DNA of 64,000 bases from positions 620,001 to 684,000 of the forward strand of contig CAWFEM010000011.1 in assembly GCA_963814905.1 (NCBI GenBank). Reading direction: 5' to 3'. Below, one piece after another: positions 34,804 to 42,998 of the stretch (the stretch's first letter is position 1; each line of letters starts with the position of its first letter). The notes beneath the pieces were generated by a model. That model searched no databases. It had not been told where the DNA came from and saw nothing but the letters and a program-made list of their open reading frames with translations. This DNA is from DASWJZ01 sp963814905 (lineage in GTDB: Bacteria > Pseudomonadota > Alphaproteobacteria > Rhizobiales > Afifellaceae). A program made the position numbers and the translations under genes.

Positions 34804-36416
34804 GACGTATTGGAATCGATGTCGGCGGCACCAACACCGACGCTGTCATCGTCGACGGCGACCGCATTGTCGGCTCGGTGAAGACGCCGACGACCGAAGA
34901 CGTGATGAGCGGCATCACCGAGGCGCTGCGTAAGGTGCTGCACGACACGGGGACGCCGTCCGACAGCCTCGACGCCGTCATGATCGGCACCACGCATTTC
35001 ACCAACGCGGTAGCGCAGCGGCGCGACCTCTCCAAGGTCGCCGCCATCCGCATCTGCCTGCCGGCAAGCGCGTCGCTGGAGCCGTTCATCGACTGGCCGA
35101 ACGACCTGGCCGAGATCGTACGCGGCGAGATCTTCATGCTGCAGGGCGGGCACGAATTCGACGGCCGGCCGATCGCCGAATTCGACGAAGCCGGTATGCG
35201 CGAGGCGGCCCGTCGGATCGGCGCGGCTGGCTACGACGCCGTCGGCATAACTTCGGTCTTTTCGCCGCTGACCGGTGAGCTGGAAGAGCGGGCGGCCGTG
35301 ATCATGGCCGAGGAGGCGCCCGGCGTCGCAGTCACGCTTTCCCATACATTGGGACGGATCGGGCTTTTGGAACGCGAGAACGCCACGCTTCTGAACGCCA
35401 GCCTGCACAGGCTCGCGAGCAGCACCACCGCCGCCTTCACCAAGGCGATCGAGGCGAGCGGCATCACGGCGACGCTTTACCTGACGCAGAACGACGGCAC
35501 CGTGATGCTGGCCGACGTGGCGGAGCGGTTCCCGGTCTTCAGCTTCGCGTCGGGCCCGACCAACTCCATGCGCGGCGCGGCCTTTCTCTCCAAGATGTCG
35601 GACGCCATGGTCGTCGATGTCGGCGGCACAACCGCCGATATCGGCATGCTCAAGAACGGCTTTCCGCGCGAGGCCAACAGCGTGGTCGAGATCGGTGGCG
35701 TCAGGACGCTTTTCAGGATGCCCGATCTTGAATCCATCGCGCTCGGCGGGGGATCGCTCGTCAGCGACAACCCGCTTACGATCGGGCCGCGCAGCGTCGG
35801 CTATCAGCTTGCCTCGCGCGGCATGGTCTTTGGTGGCGGCGACCTGACGGCGACCGACGTCGCGGTTGCCGGCGGTCTGATCTCGCTTGGCGATCCGGCG
35901 CGGGTCGCGGGACTCGATCGCGATCTCGTCGACAGGGCGATTAAGCGCATGCATGCGACCGTCGGCGACGCCATCGACCGGATGAAGACGGAGGCGGCCG
36001 ACATTCCCGTGATCGCGGTGGGCGGGGGCGCGTTTCTCGTCCCGGAGCGTCTGAGCGGCGTGAGCGAAGTCTTGCATGTGGAGCACGGCGCCGTCGCCAA
36101 TGCCGTCGGCGCGGCGATCGCTCAGGTGTCGGGCGAGTGCGACCAGATATTCCAGGGCGTGAGCCGCGAGGAGGCACTGGCGCAAGCGCGCGGGGTGGCC
36201 GAGCAGCGCGCGATTGATGCCGGCGCCGATCCGGCGAGCATCGAACTCGTTGAACAGGAAGACCTGCCGCTCGCCTACATGCCCGGGAACTCGCTCCGCG
36301 TCAGAGCGCGGGTCGTCGGCGACATCGCCTGGGGCGCCGCAAGTGCCGCCAATCAGTCCGGCGCGTTGTCGTCCGGCAGCGGCGGCACGGCGTGCCACCA
36401 CTCGTCGAAGCGGTAG
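34800..36416 (+). CDS. Hydantoinase/oxoprolinase family protein, short HyuA type
   Basis: The 538-residue protein has the ASKHA-like nucleotide fold of ATP-dependent hydantoinases/5-oxoprolinases: RRIGIDVGGTNTDAVIVDGD at the start, GTTHFTNAVAQRRDLSKVA, SHTLGRIGLLERENATLLNA, a second phosphate motif MVVDVGGTTADIGMLKNGFP and ESIALGGGSLV. It is shorter than full HyuA (about 690 residues) and no HyuB gene is adjacent. In fungi, hydantoinase and DUF917 domains occur in one polypeptide, which supports a joint function here. The last 21 codons overlap the converging SnoaL-like gene. Confidence 0.9.
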   Translation: MRRIGIDVGGTNTDAVIVDGDRIVGSVKTPTTEDVMSGITEALRKVLHDTGTPSDSLDAVMIGTTHFTNAVAQRRDLSKVAAIRICLPASASLEPFIDWPNDLAEIVRGEIFMLQGGHEFDGRPIAEFDEAGMREAARRIGAAGYDAVGITSVFSPLTGELEERAAVIMAEEAPGVAVTLSHTLGRIGLLERENATLLNASLHRLASSTTAAFTKAIEASGITATLYLTQNDGTVMLADVAERFPVFSFASGPTNSMRGAAFLSKMSDAMVVDVGGTTADIGMLKNGFPREANSVVEIGGVRTLFRMPDLESIALGGGSLVSDNPLTIGPRSVGYQLASRGMVFGGGDLTATDVAVAGGLISLGDPARVAGLDRDLVDRAIKRMHATVGDAIDRMKTEAADIPVIAVGGGAFLVPERLSGVSEVLHVEHGAVANAVGAAIAQVSGECDQIFQGVSREEALAQARGVAEQRAIDAGADPASIELVEQEDLPLAYMPGNSLRVRARVVGDIAWGAASAANQSGALSSGSGGTACHHSSKR

Positions 36417-36751
36417 CAAAGGCCCTGGTCGTTGAGGAAGACATGGTAGATGCCGTCGAAGCGGAGAAGCTGGCCGGTCGGCTTCCAGGTGAGCGATGCC
36501 TTCCAGCGGTTGATGCCGGCTTCCGGCGTGACCGCCAGGATCTCGTAGTCGAAGGCGATGTCCTGCTGCAGGCCGACCGCGCCCTTCTCGACGTAGCGTC
36601 GGATCTCGTCCTTCCCGTGCATGATCTTGTGGAAGGGCGTGTACATGTAGCTCGCGTCGTCGGTGAACAGAGCAAGCGTGGCTTCCGGGTCCTGATTGAC
36701 CCAACCGGCGCCATAGGCCTTGAGCCATGCTTCGAATTCGTCTCGGGTCAT
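36353..36751 (-). CDS. SnoaL-like / nuclear transport factor 2 family protein
   Basis: This 132-residue protein has the NTF2-like alpha+beta pattern: an N-terminal helix with EFEAWLKAYGAGWVNQDPEA, LFTDDASYMYTPFHKIMHGK and a C-terminal strand RFDEWWHAVPPLP. Such folds serve as small enzymes or binding proteins. It converges on the hydantoinase gene with a 64-base tail overlap and is divergent from the DUF1028 gene. No specific function can be given. Confidence 0.8.
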   Translation of the reverse strand: MTRDEFEAWLKAYGAGWVNQDPEATLALFTDDASYMYTPFHKIMHGKDEIRRYVEKGAVGLQQDIAFDYEILAVTPEAGINRWKASLTWKPTGQLLRFDGIYHVFLNDQGLCYRFDEWWHAVPPLPDDNAPD

Positions 36752-36921
36752 CGTGTCTCTTCGGGTTTGTCGGCCGGCGGTTGCGAAGGCCGATGCGATA
36801 GGCGGCTGTCCAGAGTCTCGGCCGAAGTCTCGGTCAAGTTCGGCGCACGCTCAAGACACCGAAGGCTGCATCTCGACCCCGTGGCGCCAAAATCCTCTCC
36901 GCCAAACCCGATGAGCTTCCC

Positions 36922-37818
36922 ATGATCCTGCTTGGCGACGAGCCGATCGTCTCGACTTTTTCCATCGCGGCCTGCGACCTCGGCGCGGGCGATTGGGGCG
37001 TGGCGGTCGCGTCGAAGTTTCTGGCGGCCGGAGCCGTCGTGCCGTGGGCGCAGGCGCGCGTCGGCGCGGTCGCAACGCAGGCCCTCGCCAATACCGCCTA
37101 TGGCCCGAACGGTCTGGCGGCGCTCGCCGAGGGTTTGACGGCGGAGGAGGCGATCGCCCGCATCGTCGCCCGCGATCCGGACCGCGATCACCGGCAGGTC
37201 GGGATTGTCGACGCCAAGGGCGGCGCCGCCGCGCATACGGGCGCGTCGTGTCTCGACTGGGCCGGCCACAAGACCGGGCCGAACTTCGCCTGCCAGGGCA
37301 ATGTCCTGCCGAGCGAGGCGACGATTGAGGCGATGGTCGGCTCTTTCCTGAAGGCACGCGGGGGGCTCGCCGATCGTCTGATCGGCGCGCTCGCGGACGG
37401 ATACGCCGCCGGCGGGGATCGGCGCGGGCTGGAATCCGCGGCCGTCTATGTCGTGCGTCACAAGGGCGGCTATGGCGGCAACAACGACGTCCTGGTCGAT
37501 CTGCGCGTCGACGATTCCACCGCGCCGATCGACGAGTTGAAGCGGCTCATGCAGATCCATCACCTCTATTTCGGCAAGAGCCCGGCGGAGGAGAAGGTGC
37601 CGCTTGCAGGCGACGTGCTGCGCGACATCGAGGCGATCATGATCCGCGAAGGCTATCTCAAGGGGCATCCGGCCGACATCTGGGCGCCGGGCATGGTGGA
37701 CGTGCTGATCGCGTTTGTGGGCACGGAGAACATCGAGGAGCGCGTCGACCTGGAGGCCAAGACGATCGACCGCCCCGCGATCGAGCACCTGAACCGGAAA
37801 TTCCCCGCCACGGGCTGA
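36922..37818 (+). CDS. DUF1028 family protein
   Basis: The 298-residue product matches DUF1028: an early STFSIAACDLGAGDWGVAVA, then VGAVATQALANTAYGPNGLA, VGIVDAKGGAAAHTG and CQGNVLPSEATIEAMVGSFL. The family is regarded as having an Ntn-hydrolase-like fold and an unproved activity on amide or peptide bonds. An extra C-terminal part (about 230-298), rich in charged helices, corresponds to the putative peptidoglycan-binding-like tail seen in longer members. It could hydrolyse the opened product of the hydantoin-like pathway; this is speculative. The ATG at 36922 lacks a strong ribosome site. Confidence 0.85.
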   Translation: MILLGDEPIVSTFSIAACDLGAGDWGVAVASKFLAAGAVVPWAQARVGAVATQALANTAYGPNGLAALAEGLTAEEAIARIVARDPDRDHRQVGIVDAKGGAAAHTGASCLDWAGHKTGPNFACQGNVLPSEATIEAMVGSFLKARGGLADRLIGALADGYAAGGDRRGLESAAVYVVRHKGGYGGNNDVLVDLRVDDSTAPIDELKRLMQIHHLYFGKSPAEEKVPLAGDVLRDIEAIMIREGYLKGHPADIWAPGMVDVLIAFVGTENIEERVDLEAKTIDRPAIEHLNRKFPATG

Positions 37819-38067
37819 ATTTCCCCGGCCGTTTGCCAGAAACCCCGGCAGCCTGGGCCGACCGCGGCCCGGGTCACCCTGAATCCGCCCCGAAAGCCTT
37901 GACTTTCGGCGGCTTCTGCACTTTATCCCCGGCTGACGGCGCGAACCGGTCCCGGTCCGCGCCCTAATCGTTTGTCGCGCTCGTCTCCCGCCGGAGCCGC
38001 GCGACGCGACTGGAAGAAGCCCACCCGTTCGCTTCGAGCGAGGTGGAGCGACGAACGCGAGGACAAG
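37819..38067 (+). promoter_or_regulatory. rplU promoter and leader with hairpin
   Basis: The -35 element CTTGACT at 37898-37904 and -10 element TTTATC at 37922-37927 have a 17-base spacer, matching the alphaproteobacterial sigma-70 pattern. A GC-rich inverted repeat follows in the leader: GGCGCG near 37939 and CGCGCC near 37959. It may serve ribosomal-protein control. No gene is seen in this gap. Confidence 0.5.
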
Positions 38068-38520
38068 ATGTTCGCAGTCATCAAAACCGGCGGCAAGCAA
38101 TATCGCGTTGCCGCCGAAGACACGCTCATGATTGGCAAGCTCGCCGGAGAGGCGGGCGAGCAGGTCACCTTCTCCGACGTGCTGGTCGTCGGCGGCGATA
38201 CGCCGAAGCTCGGCGCGCCGCTCGTGGAAGGCGCTTCCGTCGTCGGCGAGATCGTCGACCAAAAGCGCGGTCCGAAGGTCATCATCTTCAAGAAGCGCCG
38301 GCGGCAGAATTCGCGCCGCAAGAACGGCCATCGCCAGGACTTCACGCTGGTCAAGATCACTGAGATCCTGACCGACGGCGCGAAGCCTTCGGGGAAGACC
38401 GCCAAGGCGGCGAAGCCCTCGGCAAAGGCGGGCGAAGCTGCCGCGGCGCCGCTTTTTGAGGCTCCCGCGGGCGACGGCCGACGATCTGAAGAAGATCGGC
38501 GGCGTCGGGCCGGCGCTTGA
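38068..38520 (+). CDS. rplU: 50S ribosomal protein L21, with a frameshifted C-terminal tail
   Basis: Residues 1-103 are a complete L21 core: MFAVIKTGGKQYRVAAEDTL, VIIFKKRRRQNSRRKNGHRQ and FTLVKITEIL. A Lys/Ala-rich linker follows. In alphaproteobacteria the linker normally leads into a helix-hairpin-helix tail. Here the frame leaves that tail at about 38477 and ends in Arg-rich nonsense (GRRSEEDRRRRAGA). The tail is intact in the next frame. The L21 core should be functional either way. It starts the conserved rplU-rpmA-obgE block. Confidence 0.93.
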   Translation: MFAVIKTGGKQYRVAAEDTLMIGKLAGEAGEQVTFSDVLVVGGDTPKLGAPLVEGASVVGEIVDQKRGPKVIIFKKRRRQNSRRKNGHRQDFTLVKITEILTDGAKPSGKTAKAAKPSAKAGEAAAAPLFEAPAGDGRRSEEDRRRRAGA

Positions 38521-38683
38521 GAAGAAGCTCAACGCGCTCGGCGTCACGCGCTTCGACCAGATCGCCGCGTTCACCGAGGACGATATCAAGCGCGTCGACG
38601 AAGTCCTGAACTTCAAGGGACGCATCGAGCGCGAGGATTGGGTCGGTCAGGCCAAGACCCTGGCCGGCGCTGAGAAGGAGTAG
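38456..38683 (+). pseudogene. Out-of-frame helix-hairpin-helix tail of L21
   Basis: From about 38477 this frame encodes ADDLKKIGGVGPALEKKLNA, then LGVTRFDQIAAFTEDDIKRV and a C-terminal helix ending LAGAEKE. This is the helix-hairpin-helix extension that alphaproteobacterial L21 proteins carry at the C-terminus. Deleting one G at 38476-38477 would join it to the L21 core as a protein of about 204 residues ending at 38683, nine bases after an AAGGAG that serves rpmA. Confidence 0.75.
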
Positions 38684-38688
38684 CGACG

Positions 38689-38958
38689 ATGGCACACAAA
38701 AAGGCAGGCGGCTCCTCCCGCAACGGCCGCGACACCGCGGGCCGGCGCCTCGGCATCAAGAAGTTCGGCGGCGAAGCCGTCATCCCCGGCAACATCATCG
38801 TGCGCCAGCGCGGCACCAAGTGGCGCCCGGGCGACAATGTCGGCGTCGGCAAGGATCACACGATCTTCGCGCTGGTCGAAGGCCGCGTGACGTTCAAGAC
38901 CAAGGACGGCGGACGCTCCTACGTTTCCGTCGAGCCGAGCCCGGAGCCTGCCGAATAG
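38689..38958 (+). CDS. rpmA: 50S ribosomal protein L27
   Basis: The 89-residue protein begins MAHKKAGGSSRNGRDTAGRR and contains GIKKFGGEAVIPGNIIVRQR, the standard L27 core whose flexible N-terminus reaches the peptidyl-transferase centre. AAGGAG precedes the ATG. It lies just after rplU and is followed by a strong Rho-independent terminator. Confidence 0.97.
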   Translation: MAHKKAGGSSRNGRDTAGRRLGIKKFGGEAVIPGNIIVRQRGTKWRPGDNVGVGKDHTIFALVEGRVTFKTKDGGRSYVSVEPSPEPAE

Positions 38959-39005
38959 GCCGGCATAGCCGCCGGCGTCCCGCCGACCCGGCGCCGAGAA
39001 CACGG

Positions 39006-39040
39006 AAGGGGAAGCGGGAAGCCGCTTCCCCTTTTTCTTT
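39006..39040 (+). terminator. Rho-independent terminator after rpmA
   Basis: A 12-base-pair perfect stem (AAGGGGAAGCGG at 39006-39017 with its complement at 39022-39033, loop GAAG) is followed by a T-rich run (TTTTTCTTT). It ends the rplU-rpmA transcript. Confidence 0.9.
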
Positions 39041-39052
39041 GGAGCTTTTTCG

Positions 39053-39636
39053 ATGTTGGCGAAGTCGGATGCGGGAGAGGCGGATCGCGTGTTGCGCACG
39101 CGGCGGCTCGTGCTCGCGCCGCTCGCCCCGAGCCACGCTCCGTTGCTCTTCGGCGAGATGAACGACTGGGACGTCGTCAGCATGCTCGCCGTCGTGCCCT
39201 GGCCGCTGGCGGCGGATGCAGTCGAGGCCTATTCGCGCCGAGCGCTTCAGCCGGACTCTGGAACGGACGATTTCACCGTCCTGCTCGATGGCTCGCCCAT
39301 CGGTGTGCTGACCGTGAAGCTGCCCGGCTCCGGCGATCCGCCGCGGGTCGATGCCGCGTCTCGGCTACTGGCTCGGCCGCAGCGCATTGGGGGAACGGAT
39401 ACGCGACGGAAGCGCTCGCCGCGCTCGTCGACGACGCCTTCGCACGCCACCCGCAGGAGCGCATCGGCGCCGGCGTCTTCACCGACAATCCCGCCTCGCG
39501 CCGGGTGCTGGAGAAGCTCGGCTTCCAGCGGGCCGGCGGCTATGCGCTGCATTGCCGCGCGCGCGATGCCTCCATCGACGTCGACGACATGCATTTGACG
39601 CGGACGGATTGGGCAGCGGGGGCAGGGCGGGCATGA
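39053..39636 (+). pseudogene. GNAT family acetyltransferase with two frameshifts
   Basis: Three frames in succession spell one GNAT protein of about 193 residues: RTRRLVLAPLAPSHAPLLFG (39053 to about 39349), then MPRLGYWLGRSALG (39351 to about 39390), then GNGYATEALAALVDDAF and ERIGAGVFTDNPASRRVLEK to 39636. Removing one base near 39350 and one G from the run at 39389-39393 would repair it. The middle part carries the acetyl-CoA-binding loop region. A GNAT gene at this place before obgE is common in Hyphomicrobiales. It overlaps the obgE start by four bases (ATGA). Confidence 0.8.
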
Positions 39637-40658
39637 AGTTCCTCGACCAGGCCAAGGTCTATATCCGCTCCGGCGACGGCGGGGCGGGCGCGGTCTCGTT
39701 TCGGCGCGAGAAGTTCATCGAGTTCGGCGGGCCCGACGGCGGCGACGGCGGGCGTGGCGGCGACGTGTGGGCGGAGGCGGTGGACGGCCTCAACACGCTG
39801 ATCGACTACCGCTACCGGCAGCATTTCAAGGCCAAGACCGGGGGCCACGGGATGGGCCGCGACCGCCACGGCGCGAAGGGCGCGGACGTCGTGCTCAAGG
39901 TGCCGGTCGGAACGCAGATCCTTAACGACGACAACGAGACGCTGACCGCCGATCTTTCGACGCTGGGCGAGCGTGTGCTCTTGGCGAAAGGCGGGAACGG
40001 CGGCTTCGGCAACGCGCATTTCAAGTCCTCCACCAACCGCGCGCCGCGCCGCGCCAATCCCGGCCAGGAAGGCGAGGAGAGTTGGATCTGGCTGCGGCTC
40101 AAGCTCATCGCGGATATCGGCATTGTCGGGCTGCCGAATGCGGGGAAATCCACGCTTCTTGCGCGCGTCACCGCGGCGAAGCCGAAGATCGCCGACTATC
40201 CGTTCACGACGCTCTATCCCAATCTCGGCGTCGTCCGCCACAAGGGCGTGGAGTTCGTGCTCGCCGACATTCCCGGCTTGATCGAGGGCGCGCATGAGGG
40301 CGCCGGCATCGGCGACCGCTTCCTGGGCCACGTCGAGCGCTGCCGCGCGCTGATCCATCTCGTCGATGCGGCCGGCGAGGATCCGGGCGTGGCCTATACG
40401 ACGGTGCGCGAGGAGCTTGAAGCCTACGGTCATGGGCTCGCGGAGAAGAGTGAGATCGCCGTGCTCTCGCGCGCGGACGCCGCGACGCCCGAGCAACTGA
40501 AATCCGCCAAGGCCAAGCTCCGCCGCCGCGCCGGACACGTGCCGCTGACGCTTTCCGCCGCGACGGGGCAGGGGGTGGAGGCCTTGCTCGACCAGTGCCT
40601 GGAGCTTGTCGGCAAGACCGTTGAAGCGACCCCCGATCCGCGCTGGAGCGCGTCGTGA
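39633..40658 (+). CDS. obgE: GTPase ObgE/CgtA
   Basis: This 341-residue GTPase has the Gly-rich Obg domain (1-155; DGGAGAVSFRREKFIEFGGP, GGHGMGRDRHGAKGADV) and a G domain: G1 GLPNAGKST, G3 DIPGLIEGAHEGAGIGDRFL, G4 LSRAD and G5 SAATG. It acts in large-subunit ribosome assembly and stress control. The start at 39633 (MKFLDQAKVYI) is the universal family start. It overlaps proB by GTGA. Confidence 0.97.
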   Translation: MKFLDQAKVYIRSGDGGAGAVSFRREKFIEFGGPDGGDGGRGGDVWAEAVDGLNTLIDYRYRQHFKAKTGGHGMGRDRHGAKGADVVLKVPVGTQILNDDNETLTADLSTLGERVLLAKGGNGGFGNAHFKSSTNRAPRRANPGQEGEESWIWLRLKLIADIGIVGLPNAGKSTLLARVTAAKPKIADYPFTTLYPNLGVVRHKGVEFVLADIPGLIEGAHEGAGIGDRFLGHVERCRALIHLVDAAGEDPGVAYTTVREELEAYGHGLAEKSEIAVLSRADAATPEQLKSAKAKLRRRAGHVPLTLSAATGQGVEALLDQCLELVGKTVEATPDPRWSAS

Positions 40659-41791
40659 AGCTCGCCGCGACACGCAAGGCCATCGCCGATCACCGCCGTA
40701 TCGTCGTGAAGGTCGGCTCGTCGCTTCTCGTCGACGGCGCCACCGGCAGGCTCGACCGCGTGTGGCTCGCCTCGCTCGCCGAAGACATCGCGGCGCTCGT
40801 CGCCAAGGACCGGCAGGTGCTCGTCGTCTCATCCGGCGCCATTGCGCTCGGGCGCGGGGCGCTCGGGCTCGGGCATGGTGCGCTCAAGCTGGAGGAAGCG
40901 CAGGCGGCCGCCGCGAGCGGACAGATCGCGCTCGCCGGTGCCTGGGCGGCGTGCCTCGACGAGCGTGGATTGCAGGCGGCGCAGATCCTGCTCACCCTCG
41001 GCGACACGGAGGAGCGGCGGCGCTATCTAAACGCCCGCGCGACGCTGGCGACGCTTCTCAAGATGCGCGCCGTGCCGGTCATCAACGAAAACGACACGGT
41101 GGCGACGGCGGAAATCCGCTACGGCGACAACGACCGTCTCGCTGCGCGCGTCGCCGCCATGGCCGGCGCCGACTGTCTCGTCCTTCTCTCCGACGTTGAC
41201 GGGCTCTATACGGCGCCGCCCGCCTCAGACTCGTCGGCGGAGTTCATCGATTTCGTTCCGGCGATCACCACCAAGATCGAGGCGATGGCGGGCGCGGCCG
41301 GCTCTGAGCTTTCGCGCGGCGGCATGAAGACCAAGATCGAGGCGGGCAAGATCGCGACCGCCGCCGGCGCGGCCATGGTCATCGCAAGCGGGCGGCGACA
41401 GAACCCGCTCGCCGCGATCGATGCCGGCGAACGCGCCACCTGGTTCGCGCCGCAATCGACCCCGGCAAGCGCGCGCAAGGCCTGGATTGCCGGCCACCTG
41501 GAGCCGCGCGGCACGGTCGTCGTCGATGCCGGTGCGGAAGCGGCGCTGAAATCCGGCAAGAGCCTGCTGCCAGCCGGTGTGGCGTCGGTCTCAGGTGCCT
41601 TTACACGCGGCGACGCCGTTCTGATCCGCGGCGCGGATGGCGGCGAGATCGGCCGCGGGCTCGTCGCCTTCGACGTGGAGGACGCGAAAAAGATCGTCGG
41701 AAAGCGCTCCAGCGAGATCGAAACCGTGCTCGGCTATCGCGGCCGCGCCGAGATGATCCACCGCGACGATATGGTGCTCAGGGAAATCTAA
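40655..41791 (+). CDS. proB: Glutamate 5-kinase
   Basis: The 378-residue enzyme phosphorylates glutamate in the first step of proline synthesis. It has an amino-acid kinase domain (about 10-265; VVKVGSSLLVDGATGRLDRV, PVINENDTVATAEIRYGDND, GADCLVLLSDVDGLYT) and a C-terminal PUA domain (about 285-375). It starts with GTG inside the obgE stop. Its usual partner proA is displaced here by about 6.6 kb. Confidence 0.96.
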   Translation: MKLAATRKAIADHRRIVVKVGSSLLVDGATGRLDRVWLASLAEDIAALVAKDRQVLVVSSGAIALGRGALGLGHGALKLEEAQAAAASGQIALAGAWAACLDERGLQAAQILLTLGDTEERRRYLNARATLATLLKMRAVPVINENDTVATAEIRYGDNDRLAARVAAMAGADCLVLLSDVDGLYTAPPASDSSAEFIDFVPAITTKIEAMAGAAGSELSRGGMKTKIEAGKIATAAGAAMVIASGRRQNPLAAIDAGERATWFAPQSTPASARKAWIAGHLEPRGTVVVDAGAEAALKSGKSLLPAGVASVSGAFTRGDAVLIRGADGGEIGRGLVAFDVEDAKKIVGKRSSEIETVLGYRGRAEMIHRDDMVLREI

Positions 41792-41897
41792 GCCGACGTA
41801 ATTGCTTTCGCGTCACTTTCGTTTGCCTTTTGCCACAAGTTACGGTTTGAGTTCCGGAAGTTCTTTTGGGGGGCCCTACTTCGCTGGGGGCGCGCTT

Positions 41898-42932
41898 TTG
41901 AGTGCAGCTAGGGTTGATTTTCGGAAGCTCTTTCAGGGGCTGCCGACCCCTTTCATGGTGCTGGATCGGGATCTCCGTTTCGTGGAGATGAACGAGGCGT
42001 ATCTCGACACCACGCAGACAGAACGAGAGAGCCTGATCGGGCGCTATGTGTTCGACGTGTTTCCCGAACACGGCGAACGGCTGGAGCGGTTCCATCGAGC
42101 CTTTCGGGCGGCGCTCGACGGCGAGGCGAACGAGCTGATGCGTGTGCCGTTTTCCATCCGGCGCCCCGACAGCGAGGGCGGCGGGTTGCGCGAGGTGTGG
42201 TGGACATGCGCGCACGTTCCCGTCTGCTCCGAGGACGGGACGGTCGAGTTCGTCGTGCAGAACGCCCGGGACGTCACGGATGAAGTCGAGGCTCAGCGCC
42301 TCAAGGACCTGATCGCCGGCGAGCTTCAGCACCGCGTGGCGAATCTCCTGTCGGTGATCACGGTCATTGCCCGGCGGACCGCCGAGCACGAGAACAGCAT
42401 CAAGGACTTCCTGAACAGCTTCACGGCGCGCATCCGTTCGCTCGGACAAACCCATTCGCTTCTGACGGGCGGAAACTGGAGCGGCACGGGGATGGCCGAG
42501 CTGGTGGCCCAGCATCTGGAAGCCTATGCCGGCGATGGCCACCATATCGAGATCAAAGGTCCGGAGCTGCGGTTCTCCGCCTCCGAGGCGCAGTCGGTCT
42601 CCATGGCGCTGCACGAGCTCGCCACGAACGCCGTTAAATACGGGGCGCTCAAGAACGCGAAGGGACGCCTGAACGTGACATGGGATATCCTTGAGCCCGG
42701 CGGCTACCGGTTGGAATGGCGCGAGGAGGGGCTGGAGGGGGTCACAGAGCCGGAGCGGACCGGCTTTGGGTCGATGATCCTGACGACGATCCTGCCGAGC
42801 CAGCTTGGCGGCGAGGCGCAGCGTGAGTTTTCCCCGACCGGTCATGTCTACCGGTTGAATGTTCCCCGACGTAAATCAATGGGCGACCCGGCTGACGACC
42901 GCGAGGAAGATCATCCCGCCCTTGTCGGATAG
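41898..42932 (+). CDS. PAS-domain sensor histidine kinase, HWE/HisKA_2 type
   Basis: The product of about 344 residues has a PAS domain (about 8-125; LFQGLPTPFMVLDRDLRFVE) and a kinase core of the HWE/HisKA_2 class: the phosphoacceptor region GELQHRVANLLSVITVIARR and the N-box MALHELATNAVKYGALKNAK. These kinases act in stress, light or general stress signalling of alphaproteobacteria. No response regulator is adjacent. The frame opens at 41802; the TTG at 41898 with GGGGG upstream is the best start, because the first ATG (41955) cuts into the PAS domain. It follows proB and converges on the cytochrome gene. Confidence 0.88.
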   Translation: MSAARVDFRKLFQGLPTPFMVLDRDLRFVEMNEAYLDTTQTERESLIGRYVFDVFPEHGERLERFHRAFRAALDGEANELMRVPFSIRRPDSEGGGLREVWWTCAHVPVCSEDGTVEFVVQNARDVTDEVEAQRLKDLIAGELQHRVANLLSVITVIARRTAEHENSIKDFLNSFTARIRSLGQTHSLLTGGNWSGTGMAELVAQHLEAYAGDGHHIEIKGPELRFSASEAQSVSMALHELATNAVKYGALKNAKGRLNVTWDILEPGGYRLEWREEGLEGVTEPERTGFGSMILTTILPSQLGGEAQREFSPTGHVYRLNVPRRKSMGDPADDREEDHPALVG

Positions 42933-42998
42933 TGGCTTCTTTGTAATCGCGCTCGCGCCAAGACGCCTGCTTCCCCCATTTCGACCCTGGGGCTTGCG

